The position numbers were made by a program, and so were the translations under genes. From Candidatus Electrothrix scaldis (GTDB lineage Bacteria > Desulfobacterota > Desulfobulbia > Desulfobulbales > Desulfobulbaceae): 64,000 bases of DNA. Positions 23,099 through 34,031 of the stretch are shown here, one piece after another. The stretch lies in the NCBI GenBank assembly GCA_033584155.1, contig CP138355.1, positions 4,987,501 through 5,051,500 on the forward strand, in the 5' to 3' direction. Position 1 is the stretch's first letter, and each line of letters opens with the position of its first letter. The notes below the pieces were generated by a model. That model was not told where the DNA came from and did no database searches. It saw nothing but the letters and a program-made list of their open reading frames with translations.

Positions 23099-24874
23099 TT
23101 ATTTATCCGAAGATTCCTCCTCGTTATCCTCGGCACTAGCGGCAGCCTTCAGCAGATCACCAAAGGTGGCCGGGCCTGAGCTGGCTTTGGTTGCAGCCTG
23201 CTGCTTCTGGGGAGTTTCCTCAGCAGCAGCGCTGTCTCCGCTCGCTTCTGCCTCATCCCCTTCCAAGGCCTTCAGAGAGAGACCGATCTTACGGTCAGCA
23301 GCAGAAACATTGATAACAGTGGTTTTCAGCATATCCCCTACATTGAACATGCCAACCGGGGTTTTGATCTTCTCACGGCTGATTTCGGAAACATGTACCA
23401 AACCTTCAATACCTTCTTCAAGCTGGACAAAGACGCCGAAATCAGTGATGTTGGTGATCTTTCCTTCAACCAGGCTTCCGATGGGGTAATTGCTTACCGC
23501 TGCCTGCCAAGGATCCGGCTCCAGCTGCTTCACACCGAGGGAGAAGCGTTCGTTCTCCTTGTCGATCTTCAGAACAACAGCCTGAATAGCTTCGCCTTTT
23601 GCGTACTTCTCAGAAGGATGCTTAATACGCTCGGTCCAGGAGAGGTCGGAAACGTGGATCAGACCATCAATACCCTCTTCGATACCGATGAACACACCAA
23701 AATCGGTGATGTTTTTGATCTTACCCTCAATAACCGCACCGATGGGATAGCTTTCCTCAACCAAATCCCAAGGATTAGGCTGCAGCTGCTTCATACCCAG
23801 GGAGATACGCTTGGTCTCAGCTTCCACCTTCAGGACCTGAACGTCGATCTCAGAACCAACGCTGACGATCTTGGATGGATGACGCGGCTTCTTGGACCAA
23901 CTCATCTCAGAAATGTGAACAAGTCCTTCCACGCCTTCTTCCAACTCAACAAAGGCACCGTAATCAGTGATAGAAACAACCTTTCCGCTGACTTTGGCAC
24001 CAACCGGATAGGTCTCCGGTACCATTTCCCAAGGATCAGACTTGAGCTGTTTCACGCCGAGAGAAACGCGGTCGGAATCCTGGTCATACTTGAGGACCTT
24101 GACCTCGATTTCCTCACCCACGGTGTACAGCTTGGAGGGATGGGAAACCCGGCCCCAGGATAGATCGGTGATGTGACAGAGACCGTCCATGCCACCCAGA
24201 TCGATGAACAGACCGTAATCAGTGATATTGGTAATAGCACCGCAAATGGTCTGACCTTCTTCCAGGGTAGCACGCATCTGTTCGCGCAGCTGTGAACGCT
24301 GCTCTTCCAGAATCGCACGACGGGAGATAACCACGTTATTGCGTTTACGGTTGAACTTAAGGATCTTAAATTCAAAAGTTTCACCGATAAGACCATCAAG
24401 GTCTTTCACCGGACGCAGGTCTATCTGAGAATACGGCAGGAAGGCCGGAACACCGATATCAACAGACATACCACCCTTCACTCTGTTGTCGATGCGTCCT
24501 TCAATGGTACCATCTTCTTCTTGAATTGTGGCAATCTGTTCCCAGACTTTAATGGCAATGGCCTTTTCACGAGAGAGCAGCAGTCCACCCTCTTCTTTTC
24601 TTTTTTCAATGAAGACTTCAAACTGATCCCCGATTTGAATCACACGATCAGGATCTTCCCTACGGAACTCTCCAATAGCGATATAGCTTTCTGCCTTATC
24701 GCCAACATCAATGAGGACAGCATCACTGTTCAGATCAACGACTGTTCCGATTGCTACTTCCTGAACATTAATAACAGTATTATTGTCTTCTTGTTCGAAG
24801 AGTTCAGCAAAGCTGATATCTTCCATGCCACTTTCTTCTGCCGCAGTTGCGGGCTGAATTCCACTGTCAGTCAT
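23099..24874 (-). CDS. rpsA: 30S ribosomal protein S1
   Basis: The 591-residue protein contains six S1 RNA-binding repeats with recurring phrases such as ITDYGAFVELEEGVEGLVHISEM and NITDFGVFVQLEEGIEGLVH. The first two are degenerate, as in typical S1. The N-terminal 50 residues are acidic, and an Ala-rich tail (about 545-591) follows the last repeat. S1 brings mRNA to the 30S subunit. The following gene is ihfB. Length and repeat number are normal. Confidence 0.97.
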   Translation of the reverse strand: MTDSGIQPATAAEESGMEDISFAELFEQEDNNTVINVQEVAIGTVVDLNSDAVLIDVGDKAESYIAIGEFRREDPDRVIQIGDQFEVFIEKRKEEGGLLLSREKAIAIKVWEQIATIQEEDGTIEGRIDNRVKGGMSVDIGVPAFLPYSQIDLRPVKDLDGLIGETFEFKILKFNRKRNNVVISRRAILEEQRSQLREQMRATLEEGQTICGAITNITDYGLFIDLGGMDGLCHITDLSWGRVSHPSKLYTVGEEIEVKVLKYDQDSDRVSLGVKQLKSDPWEMVPETYPVGAKVSGKVVSITDYGAFVELEEGVEGLVHISEMSWSKKPRHPSKIVSVGSEIDVQVLKVEAETKRISLGMKQLQPNPWDLVEESYPIGAVIEGKIKNITDFGVFIGIEEGIDGLIHVSDLSWTERIKHPSEKYAKGEAIQAVVLKIDKENERFSLGVKQLEPDPWQAAVSNYPIGSLVEGKITNITDFGVFVQLEEGIEGLVHVSEISREKIKTPVGMFNVGDMLKTTVINVSAADRKIGLSLKALEGDEAEASGDSAAAEETPQKQQAATKASSGPATFGDLLKAAASAEDNEEESSDK

Positions 24875-25083
24875 GGGTGTTTTTTTCCCCTGTTCACCGG
24901 TCCATACCGGCCATCAGTATTACGTAATTGTTTAATTTTTCTCGCACCCCCCATGGGCGAAGATATAAAAACAAAACTTTTACCAAAGATATTCCTGAAA
25001 AACAACTGTTTCATACTGAAAGACTGACTTTTTTTTCAACCCGAGCTAAAAACAACTCCATCCCCTCGGAAATGCACACCTTC

Positions 25084-25851
25084 TTACTTTCCGTAAGAAC
25101 TTAACTCCTCAAGAAAAGGGCCAAATAGTTGCTCGTAATACGGTATAGACTTATGCAAAATCAACTGAAAATTCTTCATATCCTTATCTGCAACCACTAA
25201 ATTAGCACTATTTGCCAAGGCCTCAATATCATAAAGGGTGGTAAAATCCGGCCCAATCAGGATATAAAAAATCATCCTCCGTTTAGACATAGGCATATCG
25301 CGCATAAAATTATGGAAGATTGAGTCGTACAGTGCCCCACCTTCGAAACTGACGTGATACACAATGCTGGCAAAACTCACCGAACCAACCTGATCTATGG
25401 CTTCCTGCGCGGAGGTCAGCGTCATCACCTGATAACCAAGGGCCTCCATAGCCGCTGCCAGCTGATGCCGAAAACCATCATCCTCGTGTAAAACCAAGGC
25501 CATAGGAACATCCCGGACATGATCATCCATAATACCGCCCTGATTTTCTTCTAGGAAATCCAGTGGTGGTGGTGGTGGTGGCTTAACAACCTGCTCCCCA
25601 CTCTCAGCGGGTTTGGGGGCAGTTTGAGGAGTTGCTTTCTGTTCCGCTTTTGCAGGAGCCTTCTTCGGGGCTACGCCAGCAGATCCTTCCACCTGACCAG
25701 AAGCATCAAGCTGCATAGGCTGCTTACAATGGGGGCATTTCAAGGGCAGACGTTTGCCCGGTTTCAATGCCTTAAGGGCCTGTTCAATCTTGGCCATCTG
25801 GGCCGCATTAAATTTTAGAGCACCCTGACAATGGGGACAGTTACTGATCAT
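25084..25851 (-). CDS. Zinc-ribbon protein with degenerate response-receiver domain
   Basis: The first 50 residues hold two CPHC knuckles (about 5-8 and 39-42). A Lys/Ala/Pro linker with a run of six prolines follows, and then a CheY-like fold (about 115-245: MALVLHEDDGFRHQLAAAMEALGYQV). At the usual phospho-acceptor site the sequence is SIVYHVSFEGG, with no Asp, so it is probably not phosphorylated. It lies 87 bp behind the PilT/PilU gene in the same direction. That suggests a role in pilus control, for example as an adaptor. Confidence 0.7.
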   Translation of the reverse strand: MISNCPHCQGALKFNAAQMAKIEQALKALKPGKRLPLKCPHCKQPMQLDASGQVEGSAGVAPKKAPAKAEQKATPQTAPKPAESGEQVVKPPPPPPLDFLEENQGGIMDDHVRDVPMALVLHEDDGFRHQLAAAMEALGYQVMTLTSAQEAIDQVGSVSFASIVYHVSFEGGALYDSIFHNFMRDMPMSKRRMIFYILIGPDFTTLYDIEALANSANLVVADKDMKNFQLILHKSIPYYEQLFGPFLEELSSYGK

Positions 25852-25938
25852 TCTCTTCTCCTTGGTTCTGCAATATCATCATGCAGTATCAAACCTTATC
25901 GCACCGGAAATATCTTACGCGGAATGCCTTATACCTCA

Positions 25939-27108
25939 TCAATCCTCTTCTTCACCCTGCTCCATAGCCAAGCCTGAAATACTGGAGGTATTTTCACCAC
26001 GGGCCGCCCTGATATTATCCATGCCCCGCTTCACCACACTGCGGTTGGTACAATAGGTCAAAGCCACCTTCTCATCTATCAGCTCTCGGGTAAAGAGATC
26101 TAAGATATCCTGATCAAAGGTCTTCATACTCAGAGTCGAACCTTCCTGAATCACGTTATAAAAGGTCTTTTCTGCGGCAACGTCCTCACCGTTCAGGAGG
26201 ATATCTGTGACCCGCAGGCTGCTGCGGAGAATTTCCTGGGACGCCACCCGCCCCCCGCCGCGCTTCGGGAGAAGACGCTGACTGACCACCCAGCGAATGG
26301 TATCAGCCAGCCGAACCCGGATCTGTTCCTGCTCATCGTGCTCAAACATACCAACAATACGGTTCAGGGTTTGGCCTGCGTCAATGGTATGTAGGGTAGA
26401 GAAAACCACATGGCCGGTTTCAGCAGCGGTTAGGGCGATTTCCAGGGTTTCCCGGTCACGGATCTCACCCACCAAAATAACCTTGGGTGCCTGCCGCAGG
26501 GCCGCTCGCAGACCACTGGCAAAGCTGTCAAAGTCATCGCCCTGTTCCCGCTGATTAAAAGTGGCTTTTTTATGAGGATGAACATACTCAATCGGATCTT
26601 CCAGAGTCACGATATGAATCGATCGACTCTTATTAATCTGGTTCAAAATAGCGGCCAGCGAAGTGGTCTTACCAGTACCGGTACCACCGGTAAAAAGGAT
26701 CAGACCATTCCGCTCTTCCGCCATATCATAAAAGCACGGGGGAAAACCAAAGTCCTCGATAGAGGGGATCTTGGTCTCCAATTTTCGAAGAACAGAAGAG
26801 TAGTATCCTTTTTGGGAGAAGATATTCACCCTGAAACGCGCTCCTTCACCCAACACATAGGAAAGGTCGCAGGAGCCTGTCCGAACCAAATCGCCCAGGA
26901 GTCGTTGATTGCCATTAATCAGGTTGAGGGCAAAAACTTCGGTCTGGAACGGGGTAAGCTTTTCCACTGGCGGCTCCACCTCCACCGGGGTCAATGCACC
27001 ATCAATCTCCACCTGAAGACTCTTCCCCACTGTAATGTTCAGGTCGGACACTCCCTTTTTCGTGCCTAACATGGCGGCGACCCAGTAGGCGGTTTCCGGC
27101 TGTTTCAT
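25939..27108 (-). CDS. PilT/PilU family pilus retraction ATPase
   Basis: The 389-residue ATPase has Walker A GGTGTGKTTSLAA (about 140-152), the Asp box IVTLEDPIEYVH, Walker B ALRQAPKVILVGEIRDRET and the His box GHVVFSTLHT. The C-terminus has MKTFDQDILDLF, like the GMQTFDQ element of PilT/PilU. The N-terminal PAS-like half is present. PilT-family motors depolymerise type IV pili for twitching and DNA uptake. PilU is slightly the better fit by length and ending. The acidic tail (MEQGEEED) is as expected for this group. Confidence 0.92.
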   Translation of the reverse strand: MKQPETAYWVAAMLGTKKGVSDLNITVGKSLQVEIDGALTPVEVEPPVEKLTPFQTEVFALNLINGNQRLLGDLVRTGSCDLSYVLGEGARFRVNIFSQKGYYSSVLRKLETKIPSIEDFGFPPCFYDMAEERNGLILFTGGTGTGKTTSLAAILNQINKSRSIHIVTLEDPIEYVHPHKKATFNQREQGDDFDSFASGLRAALRQAPKVILVGEIRDRETLEIALTAAETGHVVFSTLHTIDAGQTLNRIVGMFEHDEQEQIRVRLADTIRWVVSQRLLPKRGGGRVASQEILRSSLRVTDILLNGEDVAAEKTFYNVIQEGSTLSMKTFDQDILDLFTRELIDEKVALTYCTNRSVVKRGMDNIRAARGENTSSISGLAMEQGEEED

Positions 27109-29650
27109 AGATAACCTCGCAGTCTCAGATTAACCTGCCCGGAAGGGACAGGTGTGGAAACGGTGTTTCGGAATTAACAAGAACGATCATTATTGAATAG
27201 TATCGCTGGATATGCGTGTAGAATAAGTATGAAACTGATTCAGGTAAACTGCAAGTTTTTTTTCGGAACAGGAAGAAGGGTTGCAGAGAAATTTTTCTGG
27301 AGATATTGCCCTCGGCCCATCCTCTTCAGGATCCATAGTAGGTAAAAATAAAAAGAAAAATAGGGTAAACCAACCCTTAACCCTTCTGAGCAAGTCGTTC
27401 CAGCCGAGTAAGCCAGTCATTAAAATGCCGACACTTCTGCCGCAGCATGAGCAGGCCGATCTTCTCAGCAACGGCAACACCGGCTGTGACCTTGTCATAC
27501 TCGGGAATTTCGCTAAGAATGCGCTTTGAAGGTGTCGTCACGGGTCCATCATTGATGAGTTCTGGATTCTGACTTGCCACCATAGTAACCAGATTTCCGA
27601 TTGGGACGTCATGCTCCAGATATTCCCAATCCAACTGTTTCGGATCTGCAAAAAGCAAGGCCTCGAATTCGTGCAACTGAATGTATGGAATAAAACGGCT
27701 ATCGCCGACGCTCTCAGCCATTTTTTGCTCCAGGATTCCAACCCGTTCATAAGGATCGCTGTTTCTCATCGCCTCGGCATAGCCAGGAAAATCATCCGGC
27801 AATGCGTAGAAATCAAACATGGTTGTAAAGCGGCACTCCACGTGATCATCCTCCTTCAACCACGCCCGGATATCCTTTTCAGCCTTCTCATAGCTCAGCA
27901 AGCCGCCGCGATATTCCCTAGCCTTCCTTTTATCCCTGCTCGTTAAGCAATGGTTCGGTAAATTTTGCTTCAGATTATGCAAGTGCTGCCGCTGTATTCA
28001 ACAGATCTTCATAATCGAAGTCGAATTTATCTGAAACCAGCTCAATATCCAGTTTGGATAAAATTCGGTCAAGAAATAATTTTTCGGAATAATAGTCAGT
28101 TACATCTCTCATTGAGAAAGGAGTTCCCTGGTTTTCAACACTGTCATAAAAATTGGCTTTAGCGATTGAAACGGCGGTTAGTGAAGAGTTGAAGTGAAAA
28201 TACAGTTTGTTTTCACTTCTTGCCTGACAATGCGTGAGGCCGGTATATTGTTTCGCATCCCGAAAGAGAAACTCTATCTGAAATCGAGCCTTGTAATACT
28301 TGTAAATCAAGAATCCGTCCAGATTCAAATCGGTAGAGAAAAGAATAGCATAACTGTCGGAGCATTTCTTGTAGATATAGGCGATACGAACATTGCACTT
28401 CAGCAGCACGCTATTGACGACAGCAGTATATATAATGATTTCATCATCTTCATAACAGGTGTCGAAACGGTACGTCTCGAGTTTTTTCCATCGGATTTTT
28501 CCGTCATATTGCCTCGGTCGCCCCGGTCCCGGCATTCTTGGCCCTGTATACAAATAGCGCATATTCGCATTTTTGGGAAATTTACTGACAAGATGCAACC
28601 CGGTATTTTCAGTTATGCCATCGACAAACTTTTTCTTTGCCGCAGCACCGTCGTAAACAAAATAGTCAGCGATTTTATCAAGTTCTGGGGCACGGTTGAT
28701 CACTTGATTAACATAAAAATCAATTCGGCTTTCATTATCTGGGAGAGTTCCCGGAGTTTGCTCACATTCAAGATGAAAGGCTGTATTCGCTTTAAGGTCG
28801 ATAACCGCAAGAGAGCTTATTTCAAGTCCAGGCAACGACTTGGAAGCGCATCCACTCCAGAACTTGGCACCTAAATTGAGCGATTCTTGATATAAAATAA
28901 TCCTTTTCCATGTTTCAACCATATGTTATTATTCATGTAAGTAAAGAACTACAGCTTAATTGATTTGCAACCCTCCGGGTGAAGTACCATGAAGAAGAAA
29001 AAAAACACGACCTATCGAAAAAGTGACCTGAAAATTAATTATATTGACATAACTGACGACTGTTTGACCAGTCGGTCAGGTCTGTCTCTTTTTATAGCGT
29101 ACCTGCATGGTATTTCATTATTCCCTATTATTGAGAGTTTATTCGGCGATCTGAGAAAAAGCAAAAAAGGTGCATCGGCGGTTGAGATATTCAAGCAGAT
29201 ATTCTGTTTCATGATGGACGGAACCAGTCGACATCTGGTGTACTTTGACGATCTTAAGGCAGATAAGGGCTATGCCGCCTGTATAGAGACATCAGAGGAT
29301 GACATGGCCTCCTCGCATACAATCAAGCGTTTTTTCGGCAATTTTTCTTTTGTTAAAGTGTTTGTTTTTCGACGTCTGCTGCAGAAACTGTTCATTTGGC
29401 GATTGAATATAACCAAGCCAGCCGTTGTTGAACTCGGCATTGATACAATGGTTATGGAAAACGATGACGCAGAGTGTCGACATGGAGTAAAACCGACCTA
29501 TAAAAAAAAGAAAGGATTCCAGCCGTTACAGATGAACTGGGGAAGATTTTTTGTAGATGCGGTTTTTCGCGGTGGTGATAAGCACTCGAATCACGGTGAC
29601 ACTGTCCAAAAAATGATATTGCATATTGTGAATCGCATCAGAAAGGAATA

Positions 29651-29874
29651 GGGTGCGGCTCTTCTAAATCAAAGCTAGGGTATTGAAAAAGTGCCAATAC
29701 TTCATTTCACTTTAAGTGCTATTTGTCTAAACTGCTCCTGTTAATGTGGTGGTAATTATGGGGTCTATTTTTACCGGATTAAAAGTAGAGCAGTTCGAGC
29801 GAATAACACTCAATTTGAAATCTACAATTGATATATTATAAATATGTTAACATCAAAACAGAAGAGCCGCACCC
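29651..29874. mobile_element. MITE copy 2 (224 bp)
   Basis: It has the same ends (GGGTGCGGCTCTT) and length as copy 1. The 9-bp duplication AAAGGAATA lies at 29642-29650 and 29875-29883. Interior sequence is largely the same as copy 1, with about 15-20 base differences by eye. It interrupts the IS-C copy 1 transposase after 220 codons. Confidence 0.92.
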
Positions 29875-30448
29875 AAAGGAATATCGACATGATGTCCCGA
29901 TTGTTATCCGAATGGACAGTGGTTTTTTCGACCAGAAGATTTTTGAATTTTGTGAGCAACTTGGTGTTGGTTATATCTGTGGTGGGAAGATGTATAAAGA
30001 TATAAAACTCGACTATCAAGTTTTTAAAGTTAGGCAACGTTGGGCATGAACTGTTATAGTTGATGGATTTCTTCATTTATCCCATTAACTTTTTACATGA
30101 CATTGCCTTATCATACTTCACGATTCCCCTGCATTTATTAAAACATTTGTCGATGAGCTTGACAGCAGTTTGAAAAAACATGACCCTGAAGCCGGACTTT
30201 CCCGTATTCAGAGAAAATGGCTATCATTTTGTATCTTCGGCATATTGATGATGAACTCTATAAACTGGGCGAGCTTTGAACGTGCCGGTTTTGGCGGATA
30301 TAAAAAAGCCGCTCTTTCGTGGATGTTTCGTCACGGCAAAATATTCTGGGATCATCTGCTGATCGCAAGTGTCAAGCTTGTTTTGCGACAATACGATATA
30401 AAAGAAGGCATTGCTGTGTTGGATGAGCTGGACCGGGCCCGTTGTAAA

Positions 30449-32187
30449 CCTAAATTGAGCGATTCTTGATATAAAATAATCCTTTTCCATGTTTCAACCA
30501 TATGTTATTATTCATGTAAGTAAAGAACTACAGCTTAATTGATTTGCAACCCTCCGGGTGAAGTACCATGAAGAAGAAAAAAAACACGACCTATCGAAAA
30601 AGTGACCTGAAAATTAATTATATTGACATAACTGACGACTGTTTGACCAGTCGGTCAGGTCTGTCTCTTTTTATAGCGTACCTGCATGGTATTTCATTAT
30701 TCCCTATTATTGAGAGTTTGTTCGGCGATCTGAGAAAAAGCAAAAAAGGTGCATCGGCGGTTGAGATATTCAAGCAGATATTCTGTTTCATGATGGACGG
30801 AACCAGTCGACATCTGGTGTACTTTGACGATCTTAAGGCAGATAAGGGCTATGCCGCCTGTATAGAGACATCAGAGGATGACATGGCCTCCTCGCATACA
30901 ATCAAGCGTTTTTTCGGCAATTTTTCTTTTGTTAAAGTGTTTGTTTTTCGACGTCTGCTGCAGAAACTGTTCATTTGGCGATTGAATATAACCAAGCCAG
31001 CCGTTGTTGAACTCGGCATTGATACAATGGTTATGGAAAACGATGACGCAGAGTGTCGACATGGAGTAAAACCGACCTATAAAAAAAAGAAAGGATTCCA
31101 GCCGTTACAGATGAACTGGGGAAGATTTTTTGTAGATGCGGTTTTTCGCGGTGGTGATAAGCACTCGAATCACGGTGACACTGTCCAAAAAATGATATTG
31201 CATATTGTGAATCGCATCAGAAAGGAATATCGACATGATGTCCCGATTGTTATCCGAATGGACAGTGGTTTTTTCGACCAGAAGATTTTTGAATTTTGTG
31301 AGCAACTTGGTGTTGGTTATATCTGTGGTGGGAAGATGTATAAAGATATAAAAGAATTTGCAAGTGAGACAACCCGTTGGAGGCGTTTTGCCGCACCCGG
31401 TAAGAAAGATATTTGGGAGTATGCGGAATTCGGCACTAAAAGGGGTAATTGGAAGCAATTTCGACGTGCTATATACTGTCGCCTGTGCAACCACGGGTCT
31501 CAGCTTCGGCTTCCAGGAACTGGTCCAGACACCGTGATCATTACAAATCTTGGGCGTGGCGGAACTATTGACGAACTTCTTGAAAAGGCGGGAGTTATGT
31601 CAGAATATGTAAGTGCCAACGCTATTGTTGCAGGGTATCATGTACGCGGTAGCGACGAGTTGGTTAACCGAGGTTTCAAGGATTTTGGCCATGAACAACT
31701 GCCGTTCACTCGATTCACTCCAAACGCTGCGTGGTATTACATGCTACTGGTCGGCTTTTTTCTTTTTGAATCATTCAAAGAGGATGCAGCTTCTCCCGTA
31801 GTTTCAATAACAGCCTATGCATCAACAGTGCGCCGTCAACTGATAGATGTAGCGGGTAAAATTGTCAGGCACAGCGGTCAGGTTGTATTAAAAGTGGCCC
31901 GGTGTGCTTTTGAAGGGCTTCAATTAGCCGAAATGTTAAAAAGGTGTATTGAGCCCCCTGTGTTACAACACTAGGTGAGCATCTCTGGCAATTCTCAATT
32001 TGAATTCAGACAGGATAAGTGCGCCCAATTTTCATGAAAACTGCGGAAATTGGCCCCAAAACGTAACGGATCTGAAGAAAAGCTATATTCAGAGGTGTTT
32101 TTGTTTTCCCCTGAGAACCAATTTTTAAAAAATTGAGCTTTTCTTACCGGAATTGCTTTACCCAGACCATGAATCGCTCAATTTAGG
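30449..32187 (+). mobile_element. IS-C copy 2: complete IS1380-like element (1739 bp)
   Basis: Complete ends (CCTAAATTGAGCGATTC inverted repeat) and the duplication GTAAA (30444-30448 and 32188-32192). It is inserted in IS-D, which sits in IS-C copy 1, so this family landed inside an element that had landed in another copy of itself. It is in direct orientation with copy 1. Confidence 0.95.
30568..31974 (+). CDS. IS-C transposase (IS1380 family), intact
   Basis: The 468-residue enzyme has VVELGIDTMVMEND (first Asp, about residue 150) and KKGFQPLQMNWGRFFVDAVF. IVIRMDSGFFDQKIFEF (second Asp, about 228) follows, with a C-terminal region RFTPNAAWYYMLLVGFFLFE. This is the IS1380 pattern. No stop or frameshift. 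The ATG is preceded by GGGTGAAGTACC. It is the only undamaged transposase in this nest and could supply activity to both copies. Confidence 0.92.
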   Translation: MKKKKNTTYRKSDLKINYIDITDDCLTSRSGLSLFIAYLHGISLFPIIESLFGDLRKSKKGASAVEIFKQIFCFMMDGTSRHLVYFDDLKADKGYAACIETSEDDMASSHTIKRFFGNFSFVKVFVFRRLLQKLFIWRLNITKPAVVELGIDTMVMENDDAECRHGVKPTYKKKKGFQPLQMNWGRFFVDAVFRGGDKHSNHGDTVQKMILHIVNRIRKEYRHDVPIVIRMDSGFFDQKIFEFCEQLGVGYICGGKMYKDIKEFASETTRWRRFAAPGKKDIWEYAEFGTKRGNWKQFRRAIYCRLCNHGSQLRLPGTGPDTVIITNLGRGGTIDELLEKAGVMSEYVSANAIVAGYHVRGSDELVNRGFKDFGHEQLPFTRFTPNAAWYYMLLVGFFLFESFKEDAASPVVSITAYASTVRRQLIDVAGKIVRHSGQVVLKVARCAFEGLQLAEMLKRCIEPPVLQH

Positions 32188-33928
32188 GTAAAAAAACAAA
32201 AAGGATCCATAAGGCATACAAACAGAAAGATAAGAAAACAGGTGGTTACGTTAATGGCCAAACTGTTGTTCTCTTACTTCTGGTGACGGACAGCATTACT
32301 TTTCCGGTTGGTTTCAAATTCTATATGCCCGATCCTGTTCAAACTGCCTGGAAGAAAGAGGATAAAAAACTTCGCAAGAAAGGGGTTCCAAAGGAGAAAC
32401 GACCAGTGAGCCCCGATCCTGATCCGGAATATCCGACAAAACAGAGCCTGGCACTGGAGCTGCTTAAAGAATTCAAACAAAATCACCCGGAAATCTCTGT
32501 ACAATGCCTGCTGGCCGATGCCTTGTACGGAACCGGTGATTTCATGGATAAGGGGTGCAGCATACTCGGTACAAGCCAGGTTATAAGTCAGCTTCATTCC
32601 AACCAAATTATATATTACCGAGGGCGAAAGAAGAATCTGTCTGATTTTTTTAATGTAACCTGCAAAGGGACAATACGTAAAGTGCGTGTCCGGGGCGGTG
32701 AAGAAATCACAATGACTGTGGCCAGTGCTCGCCTCCATGTTAAAGCGCATGGTAAAAAACGCTTTGTTATTGCTGTTAAATATGAAAATGAAAAAGACTA
32801 CCGTTATCTTGTTGCCACTGATATGAGCTGGCGAACAGAGGATATTATTCGCGCCTATACCTTGAGATGGCTTGTGGAGGTTTTCTTTGAGGACTGGAAG
32901 CTTTACGAGGGTTGGGGGCAGGAGGCCCGACAGTTTGACGAGAAGGGATCAAGCCGAAGCCTGATTCTGAGTCTACTGTTCGACCACTGCCTCCTTCTTC
33001 ATCCAGAGCAAGTAGCCCGCATAGATAACAAACTGCCTGCGTTTACCGTAGGCAGCCTACGACGAAGAACTCAAATGGAAGGATTGCTTGAATTTATCCA
33101 GTTTCTGCTTCAGCAGGACAATGCCGGAAAACAGCTTGAAAAGTTAGGCAAAAAAGTCAAAGAGTTTTTTCAGCTTGTTCCTTCTAGCAAACATATGAGT
33201 GGGCGGGATCTCGGAAGACTGGAGGCAACGCCTTCATTATCCTACAGAGCTTGCCATTGTTAGACGAAACCCGAAAAAGGCTCAAAAAACTTGATAGTCG
33301 AGTAAAAGAATTTGCAAGTGAGACAACCCGTTGGAGGCGTTTTGCCGCACCCGGTAAGAAAGATATTTGGGAGTATGCGGAATTCGGCACTAAAAGGGGT
33401 AATTGGAAGCAATTTCGACGTGCTATATACTGTCGCCTGTGCAACCACGGGTCTCAGCTTCGGCTTCCAGGAACTGGTCCAGACACCGTGATCATTACAA
33501 ATCTTGGGCGTGGCGGAACTATTGACGAACTTCTTGAAAAGGCGGGAGTTATGTCAGAATATGTAAGTGCCAACGCTATTGTTGCAGGGTATCATGTACG
33601 CGGTAGCGACGAGTTGGTTAACCGAGGTTTCAAGGATTTTGGCCATGAACAACTGCCGTTCACTCGATTCACTCCAAACGCTGCGTGGTATTACATGCTA
33701 CTGGTCGGCTTTTTTCTTTTTGAATCATTCAAAGAGGATGCAGCTTCTCCCGTAGTTTCAATAACAGCCTATGCATCAACAGTGCGCCGTCAACTGATAG
33801 ATGTAGCGGGTAAAATTGTCAGGCACAGCGGTCAGGTTGTATTAAAAGTGGCCCGGTGTGCTTTTGAAGGGCTTCAATTAGCCGAAATGTTAAAAAGGTG
33901 TATTGAGCCCCCTGTGTTACAACACTAG

Positions 33929-34031
33929 TACACTGCGGCGTAAGTCTCACGCTACTTTTTACAACAACATGCCTAACTGAAATCAGGAAAACGCCTCTGG
34001 GAAAGCATGGGGATATTTAAGCCGAGCTGTA
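33929..34031. mobile_element. 103-bp mini-element
   Basis: IS-C copy 1 has 107 extra bases compared with copy 2 at this point: a 103-bp insert plus a repeated CTAG (33925-33928 and 34032-34035). Its ends form an imperfect inverted repeat (TACActgCGGCgTAA against TACAgctCGGCtTAA). Non-coding. A very short MITE is the best explanation. Confidence 0.75.

Larger units (their letters stand above)
30170..33263 (+). pseudogene. IS-D transposase, split by IS-C copy 2
   Basis: The pieces are 30170-30448 and 32193-33263 (450 codons), joined in frame as DRARCKKTKRIHKAYKQKD. Motifs are NGQTVVLLLLVTDSITFPV, VQCLLADALYGTGDF and YTLRWLVEVFFEDWKLYEG (DDE order). The visible start is a TTG. Upstream in the same frame lies HDSPAFIKTFVDELDS without a start codon, while an ATG at about 30098 is in another frame. 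So a small frameshift near the N-terminus is likely. Confidence 0.8.
30008..33302 (+). mobile_element. IS-D: IS4/IS701-like element inside IS-C copy 1
   Basis: The 18-bp inverted repeat is CTCGACTATCAAGTTTTT, and the duplication TAAAA lies at 30003-30007 and 33303-33307. Without IS-C copy 2 it is 1551 bp. Its plus-strand transposase is split by that copy. Confidence 0.9.
28989..33928 (+). pseudogene. IS-C copy 1 transposase, split by MITE and IS-D
   Basis: The pieces are 28989-29650, 29884-30007 and 33308-33928, together 469 codons. The protein segments are the same as those of the intact copy at 30568-31974. One silent base difference was noticed (TTA for TTG in SLFG). The stop is the TAG at 33926-33928, where the mini-element begins. 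Inactive as it stands. Confidence 0.9.

Noticed and set aside
23393-24163. A 256-codon plus-strand frame with repeats inside rpsA
   Set aside because: It mirrors the S1 repeats of rpsA and has no independent support.
27377-27982. An intact 201-aa gene at the left edge of the nest
   Set aside because: Its first codons lie in the IS-B end; the real N-terminus is at 34812 on the other side of the insertions.
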